Source: Parapedobacter tibetensis (GTDB taxonomy: Bacteria; Bacteroidota; Bacteroidia; Sphingobacteriales; Sphingobacteriaceae). From it: a stretch of 64,000 nucleotides of DNA. Below are positions 33,904 through 42,955 of the stretch, one piece after another. The translations under genes and the position numbers were made by a program. The notes under the pieces are model-generated. The model saw nothing but the letters and a program-made list of their open reading frames with translations, did no database searches and was not told the origin of the DNA. The stretch's first letter is position 1, and each line of letters begins with the position of its first letter. The DNA lies in the NCBI RefSeq assembly GCF_024704835.1, contig NZ_JAMXBE010000001.1:434001-498000 (forward strand). The letters are read 5' to 3'.

Positions 33904-34530
33904 ATGTATAGATACTTTTTATCATTTGTTGTCTTAATTTCTTTCAGTTTTGTAAGTTGCGAAAGCGACCCGGCAGAACCCCTGGATCGGGAAGTCCATA
34001 TTGAGGAAGTTACCCCAATGTATATGGCGGAAGGGGGAACGATTACCGTGAAAGGATATGGGTTTACCTCAATAGAATCGGAAAACAAAATCGAGATCAA
34101 CGGAATACCGGCAGATTTCAGAATCCGTGTGGGTGAGGCCGAAGTGACTGTTCCTGACGGAACATTCACCGTAAACCCGTATGAGGCGACAATTGTGTTT
34201 GAAAATATCAGCGGTAACCGGGATACTGCGGTTTTTTATTACGAAAAGTATCCACGGGTATATGAATTCCATCCGGCACGGGCTTATGTCGGCGAGACCA
34301 TCACCATCGAGGGAGACTACCTGGACACAAATACGAACAACACAGAGATATTGTTTTCCTCAAGTACCTCAGAACTTATCAGCGCAGAGATTGTAAGCAT
34401 GGATAATTACACCATCGATGTCAGGGTGCCGGCCGGGGCTGAGTCAGGTTCGGTCTATTATGTTACCCGAATGATCGGGGAAGAAAAAGTGGTGTTAAGA
34501 GACCTCGGTTCACTGACGGTCAAAGAATAA
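33904..34530 (+). CDS. IPT/TIG-domain lipoprotein
   Basis: A 208-residue lipoprotein (lipobox SFVSC, Cys19) with two Ig-like IPT/TIG domains. The first (about 30-115) reads VTPMYMAEGGTITVKGYGFTSIESENKIEINGIPADF, the second (about 118-206) HPARAYVGETITIEGDYLDTNTNNTEILFSS. The repeated G-x-tva-G-x-gF pattern is the family mark. Likely surface-exposed and binding-related. It starts 86 bp after the barrel gene on the same strand and may be co-transcribed. No enzymatic motif is present. Confidence 0.85.
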   Translation: MYRYFLSFVVLISFSFVSCESDPAEPLDREVHIEEVTPMYMAEGGTITVKGYGFTSIESENKIEINGIPADFRIRVGEAEVTVPDGTFTVNPYEATIVFENISGNRDTAVFYYEKYPRVYEFHPARAYVGETITIEGDYLDTNTNNTEILFSSSTSELISAEIVSMDNYTIDVRVPAGAESGSVYYVTRMIGEEKVVLRDLGSLTVKE

Positions 34531-34618
34531 GCGCAGTATAATACACCGCAAAGTTTCTACCGAGGTGCGACGGCCATGTGCATTTCCAGTTTGGCGACAA
34601 TGAATCTCCAAACTGCGA

Positions 34619-35434
34619 CTATCCGATGCGTTGGGGAAAATTCGGCAATGTTTCGATGAGTGTTTTGCGGTATTGCTTCGGCGAAAGGTCGGTAAAGGCT
34701 CTAAAGGTGCGGATGAAGTGCGATTGGTCTGCATAGCCATGGGCAAAGGCCACTTCGGTGAGGCTGTCAAACCGGCCGGTGCGGATGTGTTCGAGGGCCG
34801 ACTGGAATTGACATATACGCGAGAACAATTTAGGGGCGATACCGACCGCTTGCTGGAACTTGCGTTCGATACCCCGTTCAGAAATGCGCAAGTCACCCCG
34901 TAATTCCCGCAGGCTCAGCAGCCCATCTGCCCGCTGTATCTGCTTCATTGCATAAACGGCTTCCGCATCTTGCTTGGCCTGATTTCGTAACACGCACTCA
35001 TACAGATAGTCGCCCAGCAGTGCCACCCGTGCATCCATACGCCCGGTGTTCAACAGGCATTCCACCAGTGCTTTTCCTTTAAAGCTATCCAATAGGCAGA
35101 GATCTACACAGCCATCCGTAAGCTCATGGGCATCAAGTCCGAATATCGCTTGCAGGGCATTCGGAAAGAAAAATATCCCGACAGTGCGAAAGCGGGCCGA
35201 CATTGCGATTTGGGTTGGCTTCACCGACTGTCCGTAGATATAGGCTGTTGGCAAATTGCGCTCCCCCTGCTGGGCTTGTACACCATCGATCTGTTGAAAT
35301 ATCAGCCCGGGTGAACCATCTGCCACCGTTGTGAATGCCACGTTCCGTTGCGGATCGCCATTGCTTTCCAGCGACCAGAAGTACTGGACATAGGGCGTCA
35401 AGACCAAGGGCGGGGCGATTATCCTGTACTCCAT
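34619..35434 (-). CDS. AraC-family transcriptional regulator
   Basis: A 271-residue protein with an N-terminal sensing part (IIAPPLVLTPYVQYFWSLES; DGSPGLIFQQ; MSARFRTVGIFFFPNALQAIFGLDAHEL), a DUF6597-like N-terminus found in many Bacteroidota AraC proteins. Two C-terminal helix-turn-helices follow (about 165-260: LSLRELRGDLRISERGIERKFQQAVGIAPKLFSRICQF and LTEVAFAHGYADQSHFIRTFRAFTDLSPKQYRKT). It is convergent with the TIG gene. A TATCTTTG -7 box only 5 nt upstream of the ATG suggests a leaderless transcript or a slightly later start. Targets unknown; not obviously linked to arabinose. Confidence 0.92.
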   Translation of the reverse strand: MEYRIIAPPLVLTPYVQYFWSLESNGDPQRNVAFTTVADGSPGLIFQQIDGVQAQQGERNLPTAYIYGQSVKPTQIAMSARFRTVGIFFFPNALQAIFGLDAHELTDGCVDLCLLDSFKGKALVECLLNTGRMDARVALLGDYLYECVLRNQAKQDAEAVYAMKQIQRADGLLSLRELRGDLRISERGIERKFQQAVGIAPKLFSRICQFQSALEHIRTGRFDSLTEVAFAHGYADQSHFIRTFRAFTDLSPKQYRKTLIETLPNFPQRIG

Positions 35435-35438
35435 TTTC

Positions 35439-35446
35439 CAAAGATA
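35439..35446 (-). promoter_or_regulatory. -7 promoter element overlapping the AraC-family gene start
   Basis: Minus strand TATCTTTG is an excellent match to TAnnTTTG. It ends 5 nt before the ATG at 35434, which would put the transcript start at or just past the start codon. Confidence 0.4.
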
Positions 35447-35526
35447 ATGAGAATCTGAGGAATGTTACTATTTGTAAATCACTCCTTATTAATAGTGACT
35501 ATCTACCGTTGAAAGGCACAAACAAG

Positions 35527-35554
35527 GTCGGGGCATGGCTGTAGATGCCCCGAC
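35527..35554 (-). terminator. Terminator of the ThuA/PVC operon
   Basis: GTCGGGGCAT and ATGCCCCGAC form a perfect 10-bp stem with an 8-nt loop. It begins 6 bp beyond the stop of the giant lipoprotein gene on the minus strand and is followed there by a T-rich stretch (CTTGTTTGTG). Confidence 0.7.
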
Positions 35555-35560
35555 TGTATG

Positions 35561-38500
35561 CTATTTCGTCACCGTCATCACCCCGTGCATGATGCGCCAA
35601 TGTCCTGGGAACGTACACACATACGGATATTCCCCCGGTGTGGATGGCACCGTAAACGTCAGTTCGTATCGTTCTTCCGGATTAATCAGTGGCGTACTAA
35701 ACAACACGTCTGGCGTACTGGGGATATATTGCATTTCCACACCGTTCGGTTGCTTGGCCAAATCGTCCGCGGCCTGTCCTACTTTCTCTAAGGTTCCTGG
35801 TTTCAAGATCAAGAGGTTGTGCTGCATATGGTCGGGGTTTTCAAATATGATTTTCAGCGTTTTGCCAGCCTTAGCGGTAAAATTGGTGACATCATACTTC
35901 ATCTCTCCCACGATCGCCTTTATGGTGATCTCTTCATCGGCCACCAATGCCTCGCCTTTCTCTTCCATCTTCGTGTTTACGATGACCAAGCGTACATTCT
36001 CCAATCTTCCGGAGAAATGGAAATCATCTGGATAATCCCCCACATTTTGGATTCGTGGCGCATTCCGATCCCACTGCCGTTGTCTATTGTGTCCTACACG
36101 GATAAAGCCCCCCGGCAGTTCGGGAAACAAACCCGCGCTTTTACCTTCCGCAACTTGTTTGCCATCGATGGACAAGGTCATGTTTCCTTCCGCGAGCAGG
36201 GAAGCTTTCACCTTAAATTCCGATGGCAACGAGTCTACGGAATTGATGATGGTTTTCCTTCCTTTTTGGTTTACTTGAAAATATACCTTACCATCTTTGA
36301 GAAATACCGCATATCCATCGCGGTTATCCCCATGTGACATCAGCACACCTTCCGATAAAATACGGCGCATTTCGGGTCTTTTTACATCGGCTACAAAACT
36401 GATCTCTTGATTGGTGAAATCCGGTATCTGCCGGCCCCCTATCGTGCCTCCGCGTTCGGTACTTAATGGTAGGACCACCATCTTGTCTCCTGCAACAATA
36501 CGTTCAACCAATGATCCATCAGTGTTCGACAAATCGGGATGCCCATATTTTTGGTGGTATTCGCCAAGGAACGATTGCCGATGTACGGCACCTGCAATCA
36601 GCAATGCATGGGAAACCCATTTATCTCCCACATTTTCCGCTTGCTGTACGGCATCAAAAATCACTTTTCCAGTTTCCACAGTGGGTGCGGCATCTGAAAG
36701 GGCTAAGAAGCCTGCCAAAAGGACGCGCAAATCGTCGTCGCTCATGACGCCCGATGAAATAAGTTGTTGGATGACTTCCGGTTTGCCGGTAGGCAATACC
36801 TGAATGGCTGCCTTCCTCACCCCGGGAGCAGGATGCTTCAAGGCATCAATGACCACAGCGAGACTTTTTTCATCTGAGCCATCGAGCAGACCTAAACCAT
36901 GCAGTGCCCAAATCGCATGCATGGCCGCTCCATTAACGTTCACTTCATCTGTTGATTGGTCAGCGATCAGTTTGTGTAAACCGTTGGCTGCATTTTTATC
37001 GGCCGACTCAACCAGCAACCGCTGTGCTGTCAACCGCCAAAACATATTATCGCTTTTCAGCGCGCTGACCAACGTGCTTGATTTATCTGCATTTAATGTA
37101 TAGGGCTTGTATCGCTTGGCATCCTCGTGTACCAACCGGTATATACGTCCCCGTGTATTATCCCGCAAGGGATCGATGTAAGCGTTGCCTTCCCCATTTT
37201 CAAAGCCTTCAGGAGTGGGGTTATGCTGGATGATGAAGTTATACCAATCAAGCACCCAAAGCGAGCCATCTGGCCCAACCTTGGCGTCTACTGGCCCAAA
37301 CCAATTGTCCGAGCTGGCAATCACATTCCAGCCGTCTCCCTTTTCCTTAAATCCGGCGCCCACTTGCTCCAAAATATGGCGGTGCACCAGCCTTCCCGTA
37401 GGTTCGGAAATGAACGCCACCCTGTTCCAGTATTCCTTGGGGAAAGACCGTGCAGTATAGAGGCTATGGCCGGCCGCGGCGGTAAATCCACCGTGCACAT
37501 CCACTTGGCGAAGTTCCTTGGTAAGCACATGCATGCCATAATGGGCGTCAATCTTTTCGATACCTCGCTCATTGAGGTTCGCCTTTTCGTAATAACGAGC
37601 AGGTATGGCAAAAAAGTCGCTATGCTCGTTATTAGCCGTAGAAATGAACACATCAAATTCTTCCGAAAACCCAAGCCCCCATGTATTGTTGGAAGTAGGC
37701 CCGAGGTATTCGAAATGCTTCGCTCCGGAATCAAAGTGGTATACACCTGCCCCAAATTTGAATTGCTTTCCACCGACTACGCCTTCAAATCCAGAGTAAC
37801 CTACGGTACCCCAAATTTTGTTATCCAGCCCATACCGCAGATTAGATGGACCGGCATGCGTATCAAAGGTACCCCATCCGTCGATTAATACTTCGCGCAC
37901 ATCAGCCTTGTCATCCCCGTCGGTATCCTTGAAGAACAAAAAATGTGGCGCTTGGGCTACGATGATACCCCCATTGGCAAACGTAAACGCTGTAGGGATA
38001 TTCAGCCCATCCGCAAATACGGTAAACTTATCCGCTTTGCCATCATTGTCGGTATCTTCACAGATCGTAATCCGGTCGTCGCCTTCTCCCTTATCATTCC
38101 TTATGGTATTCGGGTAATCAACGGTTTCGACAATCCACAACCTTCCTTTTTCATCCCAATCCATTGCAATGGGCTTCCTGATATCCGGCTCACTGGCAAA
38201 AAGTTCCAGTTTGAACCCTACGGGTACCTGCACCAATGTTTGGGATTCTTCTGGGGTAAGGGGCAATTGATATTTCGGAGCGGGATCACGCCGCTCATAA
38301 TTAGGCATTTTGGCCTCTTCGTAGGTAGGTTGTGCAATGCTGAAGCCTTCCAACTTCTTTACGGCCTCATCACCTATCGCCCACATGATGCCATTCTTTA
38401 CCAGCTTCAAGAATCCCGGATTTCTAAATGTCCGTTCATCATGGCCGAATGCGGTGTAAAATACCCTTCCTTTGCCATATTCCTTTACCCATGTATAGGG

Positions 38501-39076
38501 TTCCCGATGGGTGCTATCTACGCGTTCCATCAATACCTCGATGTCGTCGGCAATAAGATCATGTACGTAGGTTTCATCCCATTCGGTTTCGAAAGGCTCC
38601 ACCCCCTCCATTGCGGGATGGTCAGGCTTTACGATCTCAGCGGAAAACGCACCGCCGCCATGGCTCTTGAATTGCCCACCGATAAGGGCGACCACTTCCG
38701 GCGAATTGCGGAAGCAGAACGAGGCGGAATGCAGGGGAATGAAGCCCTTGCCCGAAGCCACATAGTCCAGCAACGCTTTCTCCTGTCCTGGAGAAATGGT
38801 ATCGTGGTTGGCATAGAGTATCAAGCCATCGTATCGATGCAAATCATCCCTCATAAGGTCGTCAGGATCGGTCGAATAGGTAATGTTTATACCTTCTGGA
38901 AAATATTCCTGTGCGAATATTTCAGCCAGTTTTTCTGAATCATGGTGCTTGCTCTCATGGCCTAGGAAAAAGATCTCTAGCCTTCTAGGCCCTTCATCCT
39001 TGCGCTTTTGGCTATTGCAGCTCAAAAGGAACAAAGGAACCATCAATAGCAGCAAGTAGTTGAATAGCTTGTTCAT
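35561..39076 (-). CDS. Giant lipoprotein: ThuA domain + PVC-type beta-propeller + HEAT + concanavalin-like + azurin-like copper domain
   Basis: A 1171-residue lipoprotein (lipobox FLLSC, Cys20). Order seen: ThuA trehalose-utilisation fold (about 32-245, from RLEIFFLGHESKHHDSEKLAEIFA to GRVFYTAFGHDERTFRNPGFLKLV); membrane-bound-dehydrogenase-type propeller (about 285-660, FKLELFASEPDIRKPIAMDWDEKGRLWIVETVDYPN); HEAT-like helices (about 690-860); a laminin-G-like domain (about 920-1050); and a C-terminal cupredoxin (about 1075-1171). The cupredoxin keeps MQHNLLIL and Cys1154-x4-His1159-x3-Met1163, the exact azurin ligand spacing, so it should bind type-1 copper and carry electrons. No CxxCH haem motif is present. 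It is last in a TonB/MFS/epimerase/Gfo-Idh operon; a sugar-oxidation role is inferred. Confidence 0.85.
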   Translation of the reverse strand: MNKLFNYLLLLMVPLFLLSCNSQKRKDEGPRRLEIFFLGHESKHHDSEKLAEIFAQEYFPEGINITYSTDPDDLMRDDLHRYDGLILYANHDTISPGQEKALLDYVASGKGFIPLHSASFCFRNSPEVVALIGGQFKSHGGGAFSAEIVKPDHPAMEGVEPFETEWDETYVHDLIADDIEVLMERVDSTHREPYTWVKEYGKGRVFYTAFGHDERTFRNPGFLKLVKNGIMWAIGDEAVKKLEGFSIAQPTYEEAKMPNYERRDPAPKYQLPLTPEESQTLVQVPVGFKLELFASEPDIRKPIAMDWDEKGRLWIVETVDYPNTIRNDKGEGDDRITICEDTDNDGKADKFTVFADGLNIPTAFTFANGGIIVAQAPHFLFFKDTDGDDKADVREVLIDGWGTFDTHAGPSNLRYGLDNKIWGTVGYSGFEGVVGGKQFKFGAGVYHFDSGAKHFEYLGPTSNNTWGLGFSEEFDVFISTANNEHSDFFAIPARYYEKANLNERGIEKIDAHYGMHVLTKELRQVDVHGGFTAAAGHSLYTARSFPKEYWNRVAFISEPTGRLVHRHILEQVGAGFKEKGDGWNVIASSDNWFGPVDAKVGPDGSLWVLDWYNFIIQHNPTPEGFENGEGNAYIDPLRDNTRGRIYRLVHEDAKRYKPYTLNADKSSTLVSALKSDNMFWRLTAQRLLVESADKNAANGLHKLIADQSTDEVNVNGAAMHAIWALHGLGLLDGSDEKSLAVVIDALKHPAPGVRKAAIQVLPTGKPEVIQQLISSGVMSDDDLRVLLAGFLALSDAAPTVETGKVIFDAVQQAENVGDKWVSHALLIAGAVHRQSFLGEYHQKYGHPDLSNTDGSLVERIVAGDKMVVLPLSTERGGTIGGRQIPDFTNQEISFVADVKRPEMRRILSEGVLMSHGDNRDGYAVFLKDGKVYFQVNQKGRKTIINSVDSLPSEFKVKASLLAEGNMTLSIDGKQVAEGKSAGLFPELPGGFIRVGHNRQRQWDRNAPRIQNVGDYPDDFHFSGRLENVRLVIVNTKMEEKGEALVADEEITIKAIVGEMKYDVTNFTAKAGKTLKIIFENPDHMQHNLLILKPGTLEKVGQAADDLAKQPNGVEMQYIPSTPDVLFSTPLINPEERYELTFTVPSTPGEYPYVCTFPGHWRIMHGVMTVTK

Positions 39077-39121
39077 TTTATTGTTTGATTGACGTTTATC
39101 GATTTAAAAAATAGTAGCCCA

Positions 39122-40255
39122 TCATTTATTCCCCAACGTAAAATCCGGCAACCGGATGATTTCACCACCTTTCAGTGCAGATTCATGGGCCAAAATACCG
39201 ACACACGTGATGTTGGCGGATTGGCGGGCATTCGGGAACGGTTGACGACCAGCCACTAACGCGCTGATAAATTCATGAACCAGATGGGGATGGGAGCCTC
39301 CGTGGCCAGCTCCTTGCGTAAAGGAAAGGTGTTGGTTATCATCCTCATCATAAACCCCGCCAGTAGTAAACCGTTGAATGGGTTCCGGCAATAAATGGGC
39401 ATAATCCGGGCATTCGACTTCTTGCGGGATTTCGGACTCTGGCTTCTTGGCCGTATGGACAATCAGGGGCTGGCCTTCAATCAAAGGCCATTCTACAGCT
39501 TTCTTTGAACCGTATACCTCGAAGCTCTCCCGATACTGCCGGGCTGTGTCAAACAACGAACGGTACACATGGGCGCTTAAATCTGAATCCTTGAATTTGA
39601 TATGAGCCGTTTCTACGGCAAAAGGCGAATTATAGTGATGATGTAGCGCTTCGCTAATGGTGCCGGATCCAAAGCACGATACATATTCGGCTTCATTGCG
39701 GGTGAGCCCCAACACCGGCCCCACACAATGCGTGGCATAATGCATGGGCGGCAAACCTGGCCAATAGTTAGGCCATCCGTCCATATCCTGCTGGTGGCTT
39801 GCCTTCAGGAACTGAACCTTGCCCAATTCCCCATTCTCATACATCTCCTTCATGAAGAGAAATTCTCGGGCATATACCACGGTTTCCATCATCATGTAGG
39901 TCAACCCCGTCTCTTCCACCGCTTCAACCAATTGCCGGCATTCTTCCACGGTGGTGGCCATCGGCACCGTACAGGCCACGTGCTTGCCGGCCCTCAATGC
40001 CTTCAGGGATTGTTCCGCATGGTTGGGGATGGGTGTATTGATGTGTACCGCATCAACTTGCTCGTCCTTCAGCAATTCATCGTAGTCTTGGTAACGTTTT
40101 TCGATGCCAAACTCATCACCAATTTTATTCAGGCTGTCTGCATTCCGTTGGCAAATGGCATACATATTGGCATTCGGATGTTTTTGGTAGATCGGGATAA
40201 ATTCTGCACCGAAACCAAGCCCGATAATCGCCACATTAATCTTTTTTTCATTCAT
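39122..40255 (-). CDS. Gfo/Idh/MocA-family NAD(P)-dependent oxidoreductase
   Basis: A 377-residue cytoplasmic protein without signal peptide. Rossmann motif VAIIGLGFGAEF at the N-terminus, then CQRNADSLNKIGDEFGIEKRYQDYDELLKDEQVDAVHINTPIPNHAEQSLKALRAGKHVACTVPMATTVEECRQLVEAVE, with the family E/V-x-P dyad as VPMA rather than EKP. A C-terminal alpha/beta domain follows (GGSHPHLVHEFISALVAGRQPFPNARQSANITCVGILAHESALKGG). These enzymes oxidise sugar hydroxyls, for example to 3-keto sugars. The EKP lysine is replaced here, so a non-classical mechanism or a dehydratase/isomerase role is possible. It lies between the ThuA/PVC gene (45 bp) and the epimerase gene (85 bp, hairpin). Confidence 0.9.
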   Translation of the reverse strand: MNEKKINVAIIGLGFGAEFIPIYQKHPNANMYAICQRNADSLNKIGDEFGIEKRYQDYDELLKDEQVDAVHINTPIPNHAEQSLKALRAGKHVACTVPMATTVEECRQLVEAVEETGLTYMMMETVVYAREFLFMKEMYENGELGKVQFLKASHQQDMDGWPNYWPGLPPMHYATHCVGPVLGLTRNEAEYVSCFGSGTISEALHHHYNSPFAVETAHIKFKDSDLSAHVYRSLFDTARQYRESFEVYGSKKAVEWPLIEGQPLIVHTAKKPESEIPQEVECPDYAHLLPEPIQRFTTGGVYDEDDNQHLSFTQGAGHGGSHPHLVHEFISALVAGRQPFPNARQSANITCVGILAHESALKGGEIIRLPDFTLGNK

Positions 40256-40279
40256 AGTTATTACTTACTTTTTGTTGTT

Positions 40280-40338
40280 GAACGCGGATGACACGGATTA
40301 AACTGATGATCACTGATTTATCTGTGTCGTCTGCGTTC
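40280..40338. repeat. Intergenic hairpin repeat between epimerase and Gfo/Idh genes
   Basis: GAACGCGGATGACACGGAT (40280-40298) pairs with ATCTGTGTCGTCTGCGTTC (40320-40338). The three departures from perfect complementarity in the right arm are all of the kind that keep G-U pairs in one strand's RNA. It fills most of the 85-bp gap inside the operon, resembling the extragenic palindromes seen between co-transcribed genes, and could set transcript stability or partial termination. Confidence 0.7.
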
Positions 40339-40340
40339 CA

Positions 40341-41207
40341 TTAATTACCTGTTATCCATTTTTTCAAAAAAACATTCCCGTCACGTGCGAATGCGTCCTG
40401 GTCATCAGCCAAGTTACGCCAAATACACACCGCGCCTGCCAATTCCTTATTTTCAGGTGTGAAGCTTTCTATCGATACCGTACCGGTATAGCCAATGCCC
40501 GTCAAACCACCGTAGTAAGCATCCCAGCTCGCATTTCCTGTGCCTGGCGTTCCTCGGTAATTTTCAGACACCTGTACATGGATGAGCTTATCACCTGCTT
40601 TACGGATGGCCTGTTCGGGATCGGGTTCCTCGATATTCATGTGGAACATATCTAAGCATACCTTCGCCGCCGGGTGGTCGATGTCATTGATAAGGCGAAG
40701 CACATCGTCGACGTTGTTCACCAAATCCGATTCAAAACGGTTCAACGGCTCCAATGCGATGTCAAGTCCTTTCGAAGCTGCCATGTCACAGACCGTGCGG
40801 AGGTTCGTTACCGCCCGCTGCCATTCGATGGCCCGCTGATCGGGCGAAACCATACGCGCTTTTCCCACGGCCGAATACATGGGGCCTGCGAAAAACCCAG
40901 CGCCAAGCGCCGCCGTGATCTCCAGGCATTCCGCGATGTATTCCAACGCATTTCTTTGCAGGCTTTCATCATCGCTCGTCAAATCCCTGGTACTACCAAA
41001 TGCCCCGCAGATAACCACCTCCAGGTTGTTTTTCTGTAATTCCTGCTTGATTGCTTGCACATCTAGCAACTTCGGGTCTTCCACCGCGATCTCTATGGTA
41101 TCATACCCGAATGCTGCAGCTTTGCGAAACAACTCCGCGGCCTCTCCCGTATGAAATGGCGATGTCCAAAGCCAGGTGCTTACGCCTAGTTTTACGTTTA
41201 ATGTCAT
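40341..41207 (-). CDS. Sugar isomerase/epimerase TIM barrel, ketose 3-epimerase-like
   Basis: A 288-residue cytoplasmic TIM barrel. ATG 41207 (MTLNVKLGVSTWLWTSPF) is preferred to 41288 because the fold starts there and the longer form overlaps the MFS gene. Metal and catalytic positions of the D-tagatose/D-psicose 3-epimerase family are recognisable: ALEPLNRFESDLVN (Glu), KVCLDMFHMNIEE (Asp), HVQVSENYRGTPGTGNASW (His, with the substrate loop) and VSIESFTPENKEL (Glu). It probably epimerises or isomerises a ketose or 3-keto sugar formed or imported with the neighbouring Gfo/Idh and MFS products. It begins 34 bp after the MFS stop. Confidence 0.87.
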   Translation of the reverse strand: MTLNVKLGVSTWLWTSPFHTGEAAELFRKAAAFGYDTIEIAVEDPKLLDVQAIKQELQKNNLEVVICGAFGSTRDLTSDDESLQRNALEYIAECLEITAALGAGFFAGPMYSAVGKARMVSPDQRAIEWQRAVTNLRTVCDMAASKGLDIALEPLNRFESDLVNNVDDVLRLINDIDHPAAKVCLDMFHMNIEEPDPEQAIRKAGDKLIHVQVSENYRGTPGTGNASWDAYYGGLTGIGYTGTVSIESFTPENKELAGAVCIWRNLADDQDAFARDGNVFLKKWITGN

Positions 41208-41241
41208 ATAAAGAATAAAGTTAACTAATGGGCACCCTAAT

Positions 41242-42786
41242 TTATGTATCTGAAGCCGTGTAATCCAATACTTTGGCCTTATATCCACCCTTTCGTTTGA
41301 AATAGAGGATCAGCAACAAATAAGCGATAAGCATGATGATCGGAAACACGACGATATCCCGCAATGCAACCTTTTTTGAAGTCTCCTGTATAGCTCCTAT
41401 TGTCTCTTTATCGTCCTGAGGGGCTTTCTCGTATTTGTCAAAATCAAGCGCTCGGTAATCGCCAAATAAACTTGTTTTCTCTTCTGTCAGGTAAGTATCA
41501 TACAGGGAAGTCTGATGCTCCACGTCATACTTGGCGATATTGGTATCTGCCCGTTTATCCTGCAGGAATCCCAACACTCCTGCGCCAATCACCCCCGCAC
41601 TGATCATGCCCAATCCAGCGATGACATTCAGCGTAAGTGCTCCGCCTTTCGGGAATTGCTCAGACACAACACCTAGCATCAGTGGCCACAAGTAGGATTT
41701 GCCAAAGGCATAGATGGTGGCCGCTATCAAAATTGAAACGCCCACCGAAAAGGATAAATAATACAGGCCTATCGAAGCGACGAAAGCACTTAAGGCCAAC
41801 AAGCCCAAAGGCGAAATACGGTGGATGATGGAACCTGAAAACAGCCTCATGACTAACATGATGGCCGATGTGTAAACCAGTACCCAACCACCTTGCAGTC
41901 CCAGCTTTTCCATTTCTGAAGCCATCAAACTACTGATCCAGCTATCTGTACCCAGTTCTGTAATGGCCAAAGGTATCATCACCAATAATAAAACAATAAA
42001 TAGTGGACGTCCCCAACTTTTCACATACAATCCATAGCCTATGGCGATAATCAACGTGGCGATAATGCTTACCCAAGTTCCCCATCCGAATACTTCACCC
42101 AACTGGAATACCACCAAGGCCGTAATCAACAGTGCACCGATACCCCCCATTTCCTTTAACATCTCCAGGTAAGATACCCCGGCTTGCACCCGTTCGTTGG
42201 CGGCAAACTTTCGTGTAACCATCATTCCCCCATATAACAGGGTAGGGATGAATATCAATCCAATTTTCAGCTCCCAAGCGGTTTCAGGGCCCCAAGCCAA
42301 GGCTAGCAATCCGCCCAATACCAAACCTCCTGGCCATCCTGCATGTAAGATGCTCAGCCATTTCGTTTTCTGCTTCGGGAACATCGTGGCAACAACGGGA
42401 TTCACAACGGCTTCTACAATACCATTGCCCAGCGCCATCATGAATGTGCCGACGTACAACATCCAATACCCCGTGGCGAAGATGGTAAGTAAAGCCGAAG
42501 CCACGTGGAAAATAAATGCGAAAGCCATGGAAGTTTTGTAACCTATCTTATCTACGATCAAGCTGAACAACACAATGCTGATGGCGAAAGGCCATAAGCC
42601 TACACCTGCTATCTCACCCAATTGGGTCTGTGTCAACTGGAACTCTGCGCCCCAATCGGTAAGTACAAATGCGCGTAGCACAAACCCAAAGGAAGTGGCT
42701 ACCAATGCAAAGACACAGGCATAAAATAACAGCATATCCGGCTTATCTTTGGATATTTTTGCAGCTTTGGGAATCTCTTCTGACAT
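41242..42786 (-). CDS. MFS sugar permease
   Basis: A 514-residue polytopic inner-membrane protein with about 12 hydrophobic segments and a long cytoplasmic loop near residues 420-470 (FLQDKRADTNIAKYDVEHQTSLYDTYLTEEKTSLFGDYRALDFDKY). The N-terminus reads MLLFYACVFALVATSFGFVLRAFVLTDWGAEFQLTQTQLGEIAG, with LIVDKIGYKTSM as the loop-2/3 motif, features of MFS carriers found next to Gfo/Idh genes. It would bring the sugar taken up by the adjacent TonB receptor into the cytoplasm. The substrate is not readable. Confidence 0.9.
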   Translation of the reverse strand: MSEEIPKAAKISKDKPDMLLFYACVFALVATSFGFVLRAFVLTDWGAEFQLTQTQLGEIAGVGLWPFAISIVLFSLIVDKIGYKTSMAFAFIFHVASALLTIFATGYWMLYVGTFMMALGNGIVEAVVNPVVATMFPKQKTKWLSILHAGWPGGLVLGGLLALAWGPETAWELKIGLIFIPTLLYGGMMVTRKFAANERVQAGVSYLEMLKEMGGIGALLITALVVFQLGEVFGWGTWVSIIATLIIAIGYGLYVKSWGRPLFIVLLLVMIPLAITELGTDSWISSLMASEMEKLGLQGGWVLVYTSAIMLVMRLFSGSIIHRISPLGLLALSAFVASIGLYYLSFSVGVSILIAATIYAFGKSYLWPLMLGVVSEQFPKGGALTLNVIAGLGMISAGVIGAGVLGFLQDKRADTNIAKYDVEHQTSLYDTYLTEEKTSLFGDYRALDFDKYEKAPQDDKETIGAIQETSKKVALRDIVVFPIIMLIAYLLLILYFKRKGGYKAKVLDYTASDT

Positions 42787-42955
42787 AACTTGATAAATTG
42801 TTTATAATATTTGGTTGTATTGCATGGCTAAGATAGGTTTTTTAATCCTCACCGCCACACCTATTAATTAACAAATGCTGACTGTATATTATCTTATTTA
42901 TGGTCGTTTTCTTAAATTAATGGAATAATAGTCTGGTTTTCCCAAGATAATCGGA

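Noticed and set aside
37943-38938. 331-codon plus-strand ORF opposite the ThuA/PVC gene
   Set aside because: Antisense shadow of the 1171-residue lipoprotein, whose motifs are unambiguous.
42787-42955. Terminator between the TonB receptor and MFS genes
   Set aside because: No stable stem with T-run is seen, so the genes are treated as possibly one transcript.
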